A DNA stretch of 64,000 nucleotides from Fimenecus sp900545625 (GTDB lineage Bacteria > Bacillota > Clostridia > Oscillospirales > Acutalibacteraceae). Every line of letters starts with the position of its first letter. Positions within the stretch are counted from its first letter, which is position 1. A program made the translations under genes and the position numbers. The notes under the pieces are model-generated. The model was not told where the DNA came from, searched no databases, and saw only the letters and a list, made by a program, of their open reading frames with translations. The DNA lies in assembly GCA_963931525.1 (NCBI GenBank), contig OZ007023.1:1488001-1552000 (forward strand). The letters run 5' to 3'. Shown piece by piece: positions 1 to 7,581 of this stretch.

Positions 1-22
1 ATTTTTCGGAGTGAAACGACCC

Positions 23-931
23 ATGCAGTATATTGTTATGGATATGGAGTGGAACAACGCATATTGTAAGCAGCTCGACGGCTTTATCAACGAGATCATC
101 GAGATCGGCGCGGTACGGCTGGACGAGACTTTGCAGGAGCTGGATTCCTTTTCGGTAATTATTCGCGCCGTGGTCGGCAAAAAGCTGCAAAGCCGCGTGA
201 AAAGCCTGACGCATTTGACGAATGAGGACATCGCGCACGGTGTCTCATTCCGCGAGGCGATCGAACGGTTTACAGCCTGGCTCGGCGAGGAAGAAAACAC
301 CTTTTTGACCTGGGGAGACGGGGACGTGCGCACGCTTATTAAAAATTGTGATTTCTTTTTGGAAATGCCGCAGCCCGTATTTATGCACAACTACGCGGAT
401 CTGCAAAAATATTGCCAGGGGTATACGGATGCGGCGGACGCCGGGCAGCAGATCGGGCTTTCGGCGGCGGCGGAAAAACTCGGCGTTGACGCCGACGCTT
501 TCCCGCACCACCGCGCGCTCGATGACAGCCGCCTTGCAGCCGCGTGCCTGCGCAAGGTCTATGCGCCCGAAAAGCTCAAAACCTTTGTCCGCCGTTGTGA
601 TCAGACGTTTTATGAGCGCCTGAGCTTCAAGCCGTATTACATCAGCGACCTGCATAGTCCGCTGGTAGACCCTGCGCTGTTTCATTGCGTGTGCGACCGG
701 TGCGGCGGCAGGCTCAAAAAGGTCAAAAAATGGAAGTTCAACAATACGGCGTTTCGCGCGGAGTTTTACTGCAAACGCTGTGACCGCCGATTGCGTTTCT
801 CGATTCGGTACAAGCAGCTTTACGATCGGCTCGATGTGCGCAAGACCTGTTCAGAGATCGTTCCGCCTCCGCCGAAGGAGCCGGAAGCGGCTGCTGAAAA
901 TCAAATCATACAACAAAAAAGCGAAGCGTAA
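23..931 (+). CDS. DEDDh-family 3'-5' exonuclease with C-terminal zinc ribbon
   Basis: Predicted 302-residue 3'-5' exonuclease of the RNase T/ERI-1-like DEDDh superfamily. The first acidic pair is in MDMEWN (D7, E9), and HHRALDDSR supplies the late His and Asp. A C-terminal zinc ribbon is visible as C224-x2-C227 and C250-x2-C253, which suggests nucleic-acid binding beyond the nuclease core. A GTG at 11 is in frame, but the GGAGTG that could serve as the ribosome binding site overlaps it, so the ATG at 23 is the better start. The stop codon lies inside a strong terminator hairpin. Substrate (RNA or DNA) cannot be told from sequence. The fold call is firm, the role is inference. Confidence 0.8.
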   Translation: MQYIVMDMEWNNAYCKQLDGFINEIIEIGAVRLDETLQELDSFSVIIRAVVGKKLQSRVKSLTHLTNEDIAHGVSFREAIERFTAWLGEEENTFLTWGDGDVRTLIKNCDFFLEMPQPVFMHNYADLQKYCQGYTDAADAGQQIGLSAAAEKLGVDADAFPHHRALDDSRLAAACLRKVYAPEKLKTFVRRCDQTFYERLSFKPYYISDLHSPLVDPALFHCVCDRCGGRLKKVKKWKFNNTAFRAEFYCKRCDRRLRFSIRYKQLYDRLDVRKTCSEIVPPPPKEPEAAAENQIIQQKSEA

Positions 932-948
932 AATACGCTTCGCTTTTT
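918..948 (+). terminator. Intrinsic terminator of the exonuclease gene
   Basis: A near-perfect stem of about 13 bp (AAGCGAAGCGTA against TACGCTTCGCTT) with an AAA loop is followed by five Ts. The exonuclease stop codon sits within the hairpin apex. Confidence 0.85.
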
Positions 949-1260
949 GCTGTTGACTTGTCTATATAAAGACGGATCATACGCCGATATGTACAGAAAC
1001 ATGAGGCTTTCGCATCATCGTCTTGACCGCGCATATGATTCGACAGCATACTGCAAAAAATACACTTTGCTTTATAGCGTAATGGGCATGGATATGCTAT
1101 ACTTTGAACAGCTTCCCGATCCATATCGCCTACATGCAATTCCATGGCAAACAAAGCGTACCGGATGGAGAACGAAGGGGATTGGAAAGCAGAGGGGAAA
1201 ATGGGGCTTTGATTATGATTGGATGTGCTTTTACCGGTGGATAGCGGGAGGACAAAGCGA
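949..1260. other. Intergenic stretch with no convincing gene
   Basis: About 310 bases between the exonuclease terminator and the TraX-like gene. Short reading frames on both strands lack ribosome binding sites and recognisable motifs. The only signal seen is an extended -10 (TGCTATACT) at 1095-1103. Confidence 0.6.
1095..1103 (+). promoter_or_regulatory. Candidate extended -10 promoter for the TraX-like gene
   Basis: TGCTATACT matches an extended -10 element (TGn followed by a good -10 hexamer). No good -35 is found 17 bases upstream, so this is tentative. Confidence 0.3.
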
Positions 1261-1980
1261 ATGGAACAGAATATACGCAGAATCACGATGCCGGGCTTAA
1301 CTTCCCGTGCGTTAAAAAATATTGCGGTCTGCGCCATGCTGTTTGACCACTTCATTGCTGTGTTTTGGCAGGGCGGTGACTTGGCGGGACTTTTATTGCG
1401 TATCCCCGGTCGTATCGTAGCGCCGATCATGTGCTACATGATTGCGGAGGGCTTTTGTCATACATCCAACATAAAAAAATATCTGACCCGCCTGTTTGTG
1501 TTTGCCCTGATCTCTCATTTTCCTTATGTGCTGTATTTTGAGTTGAACTGGTGGCATGCCATAAGCGTGATTTGGTCGCTGTTCCTCGGCTTGCTGTCTC
1601 TTACGATCGCAAAAAACGCGCGTTTGCCGCAGATTGTGAAGGTGCTTGGGATCTTCTTCTGCTGTCTGTTGGCTGTCCCTGCCGATTGGAATTATGTCGC
1701 TGTGCTGTGGATATTATGCTTTGGACTTTTCCATGGCCAGCGGGTAAAACAATTTATCAGTTTTGCCGTAATTGAAATCGTTGTACATTTTCTTCCGAAT
1801 TATTTGGAATCGGGGTCAACGGCATTTGTGCAGCTTGGCGTTTTTCTGGCGATCCCGCTGCTCTGCTGCTATAACGGCAAACGCGGGGCAGGCGGACGCG
1901 CGGCGAAATGGGGATTTTATATATTCTATCCGGCGCATTTGTTGGTGTTATGGATCTTAAAGCTGGCACTGGGGGTGTAA
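1261..1980 (+). CDS. TraX-family polytopic membrane protein
   Basis: A 239-residue integral membrane protein of the TraX family, named for the F-pilin N-acetylation protein. Chromosomal homologues are widespread in Clostridia and mostly uncharacterised. The opening ALKNIAVCAMLFDHF segment, RIVAPIMCYMIAEGF and the closing FYIFYPAHLLVLWIL are typical of the family. Around seven to eight hydrophobic helices are visible. The ATG at 1261 is chosen because GGGAG lies 10 bases upstream; a longer in-frame start at 1219 lacks one. It is followed after three bases by the chimeric gene at 1984. A membrane acyl/acetyltransferase role is plausible from the family name but unproven here. Confidence 0.8.
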   Translation: MEQNIRRITMPGLTSRALKNIAVCAMLFDHFIAVFWQGGDLAGLLLRIPGRIVAPIMCYMIAEGFCHTSNIKKYLTRLFVFALISHFPYVLYFELNWWHAISVIWSLFLGLLSLTIAKNARLPQIVKVLGIFFCCLLAVPADWNYVAVLWILCFGLFHGQRVKQFISFAVIEIVVHFLPNYLESGSTAFVQLGVFLAIPLLCCYNGKRGAGGRAAKWGFYIFYPAHLLVLWILKLALGV

Positions 1981-1983
1981 GGC

Positions 1984-2721
1984 ATGAAACGCAACAAAGG
2001 TATGATCGTGCTGGGTTTCCTGTTGGCGTTGATTCTGATTGTCGCAGGATTCTTGGCTGTCACGTATTATAATCATAATCGAGCACCCGAAGTTCCCGAA
2101 ACGACTGTGCCTTCAACCGATGCCGTCACAACATCTGCGACCGCCTATACAGGCGAATTGGAACTGCCTGTCGCGGGGGGTACCGGCTATGCTGCCACTA
2201 CGATTGGGCTGTATGCCGAGCCATCGGACACGGCGGCACACCCGGATTTTCCCCGGCTTATGGCTGACCTTGAAATCTATGTGAACGGCGTGGCGGTGAA
2301 GCAGGTGCAGACTGCAAACGCCATTGTGGACGCCGTGAGCGCAACGATTATGAAACAGCACAATCCCGGCTTGACAGACCCGCAGTTAAGACAGCTTATC
2401 GCCGCCCATATCAACGATGACAGCTTTTGCCGCTATGTAATACAGCAGGATATAAACAAGATAGCCTTCGACCTGCGTGAATCCCACAAGGACGATTTTT
2501 TCAGTGTCCCGGAGGACAATCCACTGGAAGATTTCTTGCAGACCGCAGAGGAAACCACCAGCCCGGACAGCGACCCGGAGCAGGCGGCTATGGCATTTAT
2601 CTGTAAGCGGCTCAAGCTAAACTATGGGAAGCTGTCAGAGGAAGAAAAGAAGTGGTTGAAAAAGATTGCACAGAAATCGGATTTACTGAAAAATCCAAAG
2701 CCACAACGGGGACGAAAGTAA
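1984..2721 (+). CDS. Chimeric membrane-anchored protein with mobile-element-like C-terminus
   Basis: 245 residues in two dissimilar parts. Residues 1-85 look like a host envelope protein: a lysine-rich start, one transmembrane helix (about 7-28), a Thr/Pro/Ser-rich linker, then the first strands of what resembles a bacterial SH3 domain (GYAATTIGLYAEPSD). From about residue 87 the style changes abruptly to a soluble charged protein (VNGVAVKQVQTANAIVDAV, CRYVIQQDINKIAFDLRESH, LKNPKPQRGRK at the end). That is reminiscent of proteins carried by conjugative elements of Clostridia. The switch near 2240 suggests an insertion or deletion that fused a host gene to element DNA, with the host SH3 domain lost. 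The product may be non-functional. Family assignment of the C-terminal half is from memory and tentative. Confidence 0.55.
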   Translation: MKRNKGMIVLGFLLALILIVAGFLAVTYYNHNRAPEVPETTVPSTDAVTTSATAYTGELELPVAGGTGYAATTIGLYAEPSDTAAHPDFPRLMADLEIYVNGVAVKQVQTANAIVDAVSATIMKQHNPGLTDPQLRQLIAAHINDDSFCRYVIQQDINKIAFDLRESHKDDFFSVPEDNPLEDFLQTAEETTSPDSDPEQAAMAFICKRLKLNYGKLSEEEKKWLKKIAQKSDLLKNPKPQRGRK

Positions 2722-2772
2722 AAAATGAATAATGATGATTAGAACTTTATAAAAAACAGGAGGATGACTAAC

Positions 2773-3402
2773 GTGGAAGGAAATTTGTTTATGATGTGCA
2801 AAAACGTTAATCGGGAGGCGTTTTCTCCGATTCCGCCAGGTTATTCGGTTCGATCTTGCCGTAAAGATGAACTGTCAATATGGAAATCTTTTCCGTTCGA
2901 TAATGATGTATTGGCAAAAGAATATGAAAATTATATGACCGACTATTTTAATCAGGTTTACGCTTCGAAAGGGGATTTGTTTTTTAAACGGTGCAAATTT
3001 GTAGTTGAAAAAAACACTGATAAACCTGTAGCTACTTGCTTTGCATGGAAGGCATATAACAGCATAACAACAATTCACTGGTTCAAAACACTTAAAGAGT
3101 ACGAAAACAAAGGAATTGGACGTGGATTATTGTCAATCGTTATGGAAGAATTAACGCAATCCGATTATCCTGTATATTTGCATACACAGCCGGACAGTTT
3201 CCGAGCCATAAAATTATATACGGATTTTGGGTTTTGTTTACTTGATAATAAACAGGTTGGTACACGAACAAATAACTTAATTACAGCGTTACCTTACTTA
3301 AAAGAAAAAATGCCAGCGGACGCCTATACTAATATAAAAATTGCAACTGCTCCAAAAGAATTTTTACAGATGGTGGACAGTTCTGAAATAGAAGAATTTT
3401 AA
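2773..3402 (+). CDS. GNAT-family N-acetyltransferase, AT-rich (acquired)
   Basis: A 209-residue Gcn5-related acetyltransferase. The acetyl-CoA binding motif A is seen in YENKGIGRGLLSIVMEE, and SFRAIKLYTDFGF is the usual motif B region. The substrate is unknown. AGGAGG at 2758-2763 abuts an in-frame ATG at 2764, so the GTG at 2773 with 9-base spacing is the likely start. Base composition is clearly more AT-rich than its neighbours and the codons favour A/T endings. That fits cargo left by a mobile element, as do the hairpin debris and truncated regulator that follow. Transfer is inference from composition and context. Confidence 0.75.
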   Translation: MEGNLFMMCKNVNREAFSPIPPGYSVRSCRKDELSIWKSFPFDNDVLAKEYENYMTDYFNQVYASKGDLFFKRCKFVVEKNTDKPVATCFAWKAYNSITTIHWFKTLKEYENKGIGRGLLSIVMEELTQSDYPVYLHTQPDSFRAIKLYTDFGFCLLDNKQVGTRTNNLITALPYLKEKMPADAYTNIKIATAPKEFLQMVDSSEIEEF

Positions 3403-3745
3403 AAAAATATAAAAAATGTCATATACGCCCTGTCTGCTGTTGAAACCAGACCTGCGCTTACGGCTCCACGCCACACAAGCACAGCCCTGTTTTCCTGCCG
3501 CTTCAAATGCCCTTGCCCGCCCCGGCGGCAACGGCATTTTCACGGCAACGCCGACAGAGCGTATAACACACTACACTTTGCTTCGCAAAGTCGTGTGCCA
3601 AATGGGGGCGTTGCCCCCTTTGGAAACCCCCATAAGAAAAGGCGGTATGCTACCACTCCACGGGGCGCATACCGCCTTTTCTTGTTATCCAGCCCTCCGG
3701 CTGTATCGGTTGAGCAAAAGCCAGCGTGGGATTGGTGTGGTATCT
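3403..3745. other. Hairpin-rich debris, no gene supported
   Basis: About 340 bases with GC content quite unlike the preceding AT-rich gene. It contains stacked short palindromes (for example ACTTTGC-TTC-GCAAAGT and GGGGGCGTTGCCCCC) and a long perfect inverted repeat. The 113-residue reading frame across it has no ribosome binding site or recognisable motif. It is best read as non-coding remains of an integrated element. Confidence 0.55.
3634..3683. repeat. 17-bp perfect inverted repeat
   Basis: AAGAAAAGGCGGTATGC at 3634-3650 is repeated exactly in reverse complement at 3667-3683, with a 16-base loop. T-rich or A-rich ends on both sides would let it act as a bidirectional terminator. It lies inside the mobile-element scar. 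Confidence 0.75.
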
Positions 3746-3886
3746 TTATCTAAGTGATACCCCCGTTTCCCATTTGGAAACCGCTTTGTTGGAAACGCCC
3801 GCAAGCGCGCCAAGCTCCTTTTGGGACAGGTGCATTTCTTTTCGGAGCTGATAAATGAAGTTGCCGAATTGATATTTGTCTGCCAT
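3746..3886 (-). pseudogene. Truncated XRE-family helix-turn-helix regulator
   Basis: A 46-residue minus-strand frame opening MADKYQFGNFIYQLRKEM and containing an almost complete HTH_3 domain (LSQKELGALAGVSNKAVSKWE). It ends only five residues after the KWETG motif, far short of normal XRE regulators. It has a good GGAGG ribosome binding site 7-8 bases upstream of its ATG and a promoter just beyond (3920-3948), so it may still be expressed. The sequence after the stop does not continue the family in any frame I can recognise. Probably the front of a mobile-element repressor left by deletion. Confidence 0.65.
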
Positions 3887-3919
3887 AACAATGCCTCCGT
3901 TTCCTGCTTGCCTGTTCTC

Positions 3920-3948
3920 GTTATAACAGATCGAGCGGTAGATTGCAA
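3920..3948 (-). promoter_or_regulatory. Sigma-A-type promoter of the truncated XRE gene
   Basis: On the minus strand, TTGCAA and TATAAC are separated by 17 bases. The -35 sits in the palindrome GATTGCAATC (3941-3950), and imperfect repeats of TCGA(G/A)...GGTAGA lie around it. That is the kind of layout an autoregulated XRE repressor has. Confidence 0.5.
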
Positions 3949-3995
3949 TCGAATGACAGTCGAATAACGGTAGAACTTTTCGATTTGGCGTGAAT

Positions 3996-6278
3996 TCATT
4001 CTCCTGCCGTATAAATTTTCCCCTCTCTTCTATACGTCAGTGACTTGACCTTTCCTTTTTCATATTGCTCGGCGGCTTTCCCGTTGACGGTCAGGAGAAT
4101 GTCGCCTGCCCGCAGCTTCCACCGCCATGCGCGCGAAAGGGGGCGGATTTTCAGGATGTAAAGCCCCGCACAGTCCGGCGAAGCGGTCGCTGACCGCAGC
4201 GCCTCGGTCACGTTGGAGCACAGCGCTCCTAATATCCGCCGCTTTTGCTTCTGCGCTTCGGCGTTTGGCTTCCAAACATAGCGCGGGGAAGCACATGGGC
4301 AGTTCGGCGCGCCATAGCCCGTACAGGGGAGCGGCTCCCAGCCGTCGGGTGCATTCTTCGGGTTGTAATCGTCCGCCCCGGCGGGCGCATAATCCGCCAG
4401 CACGATTTGCGGCGGCAGCATGGCGCGCAGGGACACAGGCTCCCGAATAAAATAGTTGTTCTTAAATTCGGAGCGGGCGGCTTTCAGCCGCTTTTTGCTG
4501 CACACAAATCCAACAGGTTCGTCGTGTAAAATCAGATTACGCGTTACGCGGTCGCGGCATTCGGCGTACGGCACATGGATCTGCAGCTGCCCGCCGACCA
4601 AAAGGTTGTGGTGGACATTTCGGTCAAAACCCTCACGCAGCTTGATGCCGATCCCAAGAACCAGATTGTGGTCGATCTCATAATTGGTCGAGCCGTCATC
4701 TAAGTCGATTCCCCAGGAATGCGGCGCGTCGGCGCTGTGGTAGAATCGGTTGTGGTGGATCCGCGTGGTAAAGCAGGCGTCGATTTTGGAAATATCGTAT
4801 TGCACGCCGTCTTTTTTGTAGCGGCGGATGGTTTTTCCGTAAAGCCCGCTTGCGTTGTATCGCGGCACCGACCAAAAACGGTCGCGTCCCCAGGCGTTGA
4901 ACGGGCCGTGATCCTCGGTTTCCCGCTGGGAATCGAACAGATCATTGTATGCGATGTCATGCCCGCCGAAAGTGCCGTCGTTCACATTGATGAGCGAACG
5001 CGGGCTGTTGTGGATGGTGTTGCGGTGGATATGGATCCCTGCGGCGACCGAAAGATTGATGCCCGCCGACTGTTTTTCGATTCGCCCCACACCGTCTATA
5101 TGGTTTTCGCTGATCTCCAATTTGCGCGGATAGTCCTCCGCACACGGGCCGATCTCGTTCGGTGCATCAACCTTTGTTGCGTGTACACAAAGTGCAGGGT
5201 ACAGCGCGTGTTCCCAATAAGTGGGCTGACGAACGGCTTTTTGACTGCCGATCACCTGTATGGCAGTTGCGGCGATATTTGTAAAGGCATTGCCCGACAC
5301 GGCGGTTTTCTCGTTGTAGCCGTATAAAAACAGCGCGTTCCCGCCGGTTTCGCGAAATTTACAGCCGGTGATGCGGCATTCCAGCGTGTTTTCCAGGCGC
5401 ACCGCGCCCTCAAACGCAATCGCCCAATCTCCGCGAAGCAGCGGGTGGTAGACTGCGCGATTTTTATCGTAAGGGAACAGGCACAGCCCCGTTTCACAAA
5501 ACGTGATTTGATCAAGCGCAATATCCGATGCAGGCGCAGCAGGGGAGGCACCTTGTATTTGCAACAGGGTACGGTTTCGGCTTATCGTAATATGAACTTT
5601 GTTCGGATCCTGCCCTTGATCGGGATACCAATATAAGGTTTGCGTTTTGCGGTCAAAATACCATTCACCCGGCGTGTCCAGCTCTTCCAAAACGTTTTCC
5701 ACTATCATGGCGTTTCCGTAAGTGTTTCCTCGGTTGTTGTCCCCGAACCAGGAAAGGGAAAGCCCGCAGGGACTCGACGGATCCTTGCCCGTCACCACAT
5801 AAGAATTCCCGCCCCAGCCTGCGGGGTGGATCGCGCGCACGATACCGTTTTCGGGGTCGCTGTATCGTGCGGCACGTTTTTTGATCTCAGCTGGCGTCGC
5901 CGCACCCTCCAGCGGGATTTCACCGGGCTGCTGGTTCGGATAGCGGCACAAGGTCTGTTCTTCACTGTCAGCAAACAGGCGGCTGAAGGGCTTTTCGTTT
6001 TTCATTTCGGCTTTCCAGATACCATCGCGCCACGGCATCCATTGCAGCTTGGCGGGGGCATATGCTGCGGTAAAAACCACGCCCTCTTCGCCGCAGAGCG
6101 TAAGCCCGCTGTCGCGCTGATCGAGTTGAAGCGGCTGATCAAAAGCATACGCGCCCTTTTCAAGTTGAATGCTACAGGGCTTTTGCACCGTTCTGCTTTT
6201 TTCCACCGCTTCTCTGACCAGCGTGGCGGATGCGGCGGGATCGGATAAAATCGGCGTAACTTTGAAAATCGAATCCAT
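3996..6278 (-). CDS. Right-handed parallel beta-helix protein with C-terminal PDZ-like domain
   Basis: 760 residues without a signal peptide, so probably cytoplasmic. The N-terminal part (about 1-250) resembles the mixed domain preceding beta-helix glycosidases. Residues about 280-600 carry repeated Asn-rich coils (ISENHIDG, IHRNTIHNSP, IHHNRFYHS, IDHNLVLG, VHHNLLVGG) typical of a right-handed beta-helix. The last 60 residues resemble a PDZ domain (LRAGDILLTVNGKAAE). Conserved-looking acidic patches (FNAWGRDRFW, WGIDLDDGSTNYEIDHN) could be catalytic. Likely a carbohydrate-active enzyme in the broad GH120/GH110-like beta-helix group, but the exact family and substrate are not established. Alone on the minus strand, with its own promoter just past the serA terminator. 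Confidence 0.65.
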   Translation of the reverse strand: MDSIFKVTPILSDPAASATLVREAVEKSRTVQKPCSIQLEKGAYAFDQPLQLDQRDSGLTLCGEEGVVFTAAYAPAKLQWMPWRDGIWKAEMKNEKPFSRLFADSEEQTLCRYPNQQPGEIPLEGAATPAEIKKRAARYSDPENGIVRAIHPAGWGGNSYVVTGKDPSSPCGLSLSWFGDNNRGNTYGNAMIVENVLEELDTPGEWYFDRKTQTLYWYPDQGQDPNKVHITISRNRTLLQIQGASPAAPASDIALDQITFCETGLCLFPYDKNRAVYHPLLRGDWAIAFEGAVRLENTLECRITGCKFRETGGNALFLYGYNEKTAVSGNAFTNIAATAIQVIGSQKAVRQPTYWEHALYPALCVHATKVDAPNEIGPCAEDYPRKLEISENHIDGVGRIEKQSAGINLSVAAGIHIHRNTIHNSPRSLINVNDGTFGGHDIAYNDLFDSQRETEDHGPFNAWGRDRFWSVPRYNASGLYGKTIRRYKKDGVQYDISKIDACFTTRIHHNRFYHSADAPHSWGIDLDDGSTNYEIDHNLVLGIGIKLREGFDRNVHHNLLVGGQLQIHVPYAECRDRVTRNLILHDEPVGFVCSKKRLKAARSEFKNNYFIREPVSLRAMLPPQIVLADYAPAGADDYNPKNAPDGWEPLPCTGYGAPNCPCASPRYVWKPNAEAQKQKRRILGALCSNVTEALRSATASPDCAGLYILKIRPLSRAWRWKLRAGDILLTVNGKAAEQYEKGKVKSLTYRREGKIYTAGE

Positions 6279-6311
6279 AGTTTTCCCCCGAGAAGCCGTA
6301 TTGCTCTTAAA

Positions 6312-6341
6312 ATTGTATCATAAGCGTTGTGTTCCTGTAAA
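6312..6341 (-). promoter_or_regulatory. Candidate promoter of the beta-helix gene
   Basis: On the minus strand TTTACA and TACAAT are separated by 18 bases, about 35 bases upstream of the ATG at 6278 and just beyond the serA terminator. Confidence 0.45.
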
Positions 6342-6349
6342 TATCCGCA

Positions 6350-6384
6350 AAAAAATACCACCCGAAATGTACGGGTGGTATTTT
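6350..6384 (-). terminator. Intrinsic terminator of serC-serA
   Basis: A 13-bp perfect stem (6352-6364 with 6372-6384, loop of 7) is followed on the minus strand by a run of Ts. It lies about 17 bases past the serA stop. Confidence 0.85.
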
Positions 6385-6400
6385 GAAAAAAAGCGGGTTA

Positions 6401-7561
6401 TCAGATCACACGCACGCGCACGATCTCTTCCACAGCCGAGATCGCTTCGATCGCCTCCGCGGAGACATCCGCATCGGTATCGAGCATCGTATAGGCATAT
6501 TCGCCGCGGGATTTGTTGACCATGTTGTCAATGTTGATGTTCTCCTCGGCGACAACCGTCGTGATTTTGCTGATGACATTCGGCACATTCTTATGGATAA
6601 TGGTGATGCGCGCTCTTCCGGTACGCGGCACGCTCACGTCTGGCAGGTTCACGGAGTGGGTGATGTTGCCGTTTTCCAAGAAATCACGGACTTCATCTAC
6701 AGCCATGACCGCGCAGTTTTCTTCGGATTCGGGCGTGGAAGCGCCGAGATGCGGCAGAACGAGCACGCCGGGAACGTCCAAAAGCTCATCCGTGCCGAAG
6801 TCTGTCGCATAGGCGGCGATCTTACCGCTGCCGAGTGCTTCGATCACATCCGCCGTGTTCACGAGGTCGCCGCGCGCGAAATTCATGATGCGCACGTTGT
6901 CCTTCATCTGGTCAATGTTCTTTTTGCAGATCATCTCTTTGGTGTCAGGCGTGAGCGGTACATGCAGGGTAATATAGTCGCAGTTTGCGAAAATCTCATC
7001 CAGCGTTGCCGAATGGTGCACACCGCGCGAAAGCGCCCATGCCGCGTCTACAGACAAAAACGGGTCGTAGCCGTAAACCGTCATGCCGAGCGCACGCGCC
7101 GCATTGGCGACCAGTACGCCGATCGCACCCAAACCCACTACGCCGAGCGCCTTGCCTTTAAGCTCGGGACCTGCGAAAGCGGACTTGCCTTTTTCCACCG
7201 CCTTGGACATCTCTGCGCCGCTGCCCTTCAGGGTTTTTACCCAGTCGATTGCGGCGGGGATCTTGCGCGAAGAAAGCAGCATAGCGCAAAGCACCAGCTC
7301 TTTTACGGCGTTTGCGTTTGCACCGGGCGTGTTGAACACAACGATCCCGTTTTCGCTGCAGCGGTCGATCGGAATGTTGTTCACACCGGCACCGGCTCTT
7401 GCGATCGCCTTGAGGCTTTCGGGCAGCTCCATGTCATGCATGGAAGCCGAGCGCACCAGCACCGCGTCGGGCGCAGCTTCTTCCGTAGAGTACGAATAGG
7501 TGTCGGGGAAGTTTTGAAGCCCTTTTTCCGAGATCTTATTTAAGGTCAAAATACGATACAT
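6401..7561 (-). CDS. serA: D-3-phosphoglycerate dehydrogenase with ACT domain
   Basis: 386-residue NAD-dependent dehydrogenase that oxidises 3-phosphoglycerate in the first step of serine synthesis. The Rossmann nucleotide-binding motif is GVVGLGAIG, with YGYDPF supplying the Asp for NAD specificity. NFARGDLVN and LPHLGAST are the usual Arg and His active-site segments. The last 70 residues form an ACT regulatory domain (RITIIHKNVPNVISKI). The intervening ASB domain of long SerA types is absent, so this is the short ACT-only class. It follows serC by 20 bases and ends at a terminator. Serine feedback through ACT is expected from the family, not shown here. Confidence 0.93.
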   Translation of the reverse strand: MYRILTLNKISEKGLQNFPDTYSYSTEEAAPDAVLVRSASMHDMELPESLKAIARAGAGVNNIPIDRCSENGIVVFNTPGANANAVKELVLCAMLLSSRKIPAAIDWVKTLKGSGAEMSKAVEKGKSAFAGPELKGKALGVVGLGAIGVLVANAARALGMTVYGYDPFLSVDAAWALSRGVHHSATLDEIFANCDYITLHVPLTPDTKEMICKKNIDQMKDNVRIMNFARGDLVNTADVIEALGSGKIAAYATDFGTDELLDVPGVLVLPHLGASTPESEENCAVMAVDEVRDFLENGNITHSVNLPDVSVPRTGRARITIIHKNVPNVISKITTVVAEENINIDNMVNKSRGEYAYTMLDTDADVSAEAIEAISAVEEIVRVRVI

Positions 7562-7581
7562 TTCTGTTTTGCCCGCCTTTC

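Noticed and set aside
906..1430. 174-codon minus-strand frame covering the 949-1260 gap
   Set aside because: Starts inside the TraX-like gene, has no ribosome binding site and no recognisable family; composition looks random.
3416..3757. 113-codon plus-strand frame in the scar region
   Set aside because: Runs through stacked palindromes with no ribosome binding site or protein-like pattern.
6383..7543. 386-codon open frame on the plus strand
   Set aside because: Antisense shadow of serA, starting in the serA terminator region.
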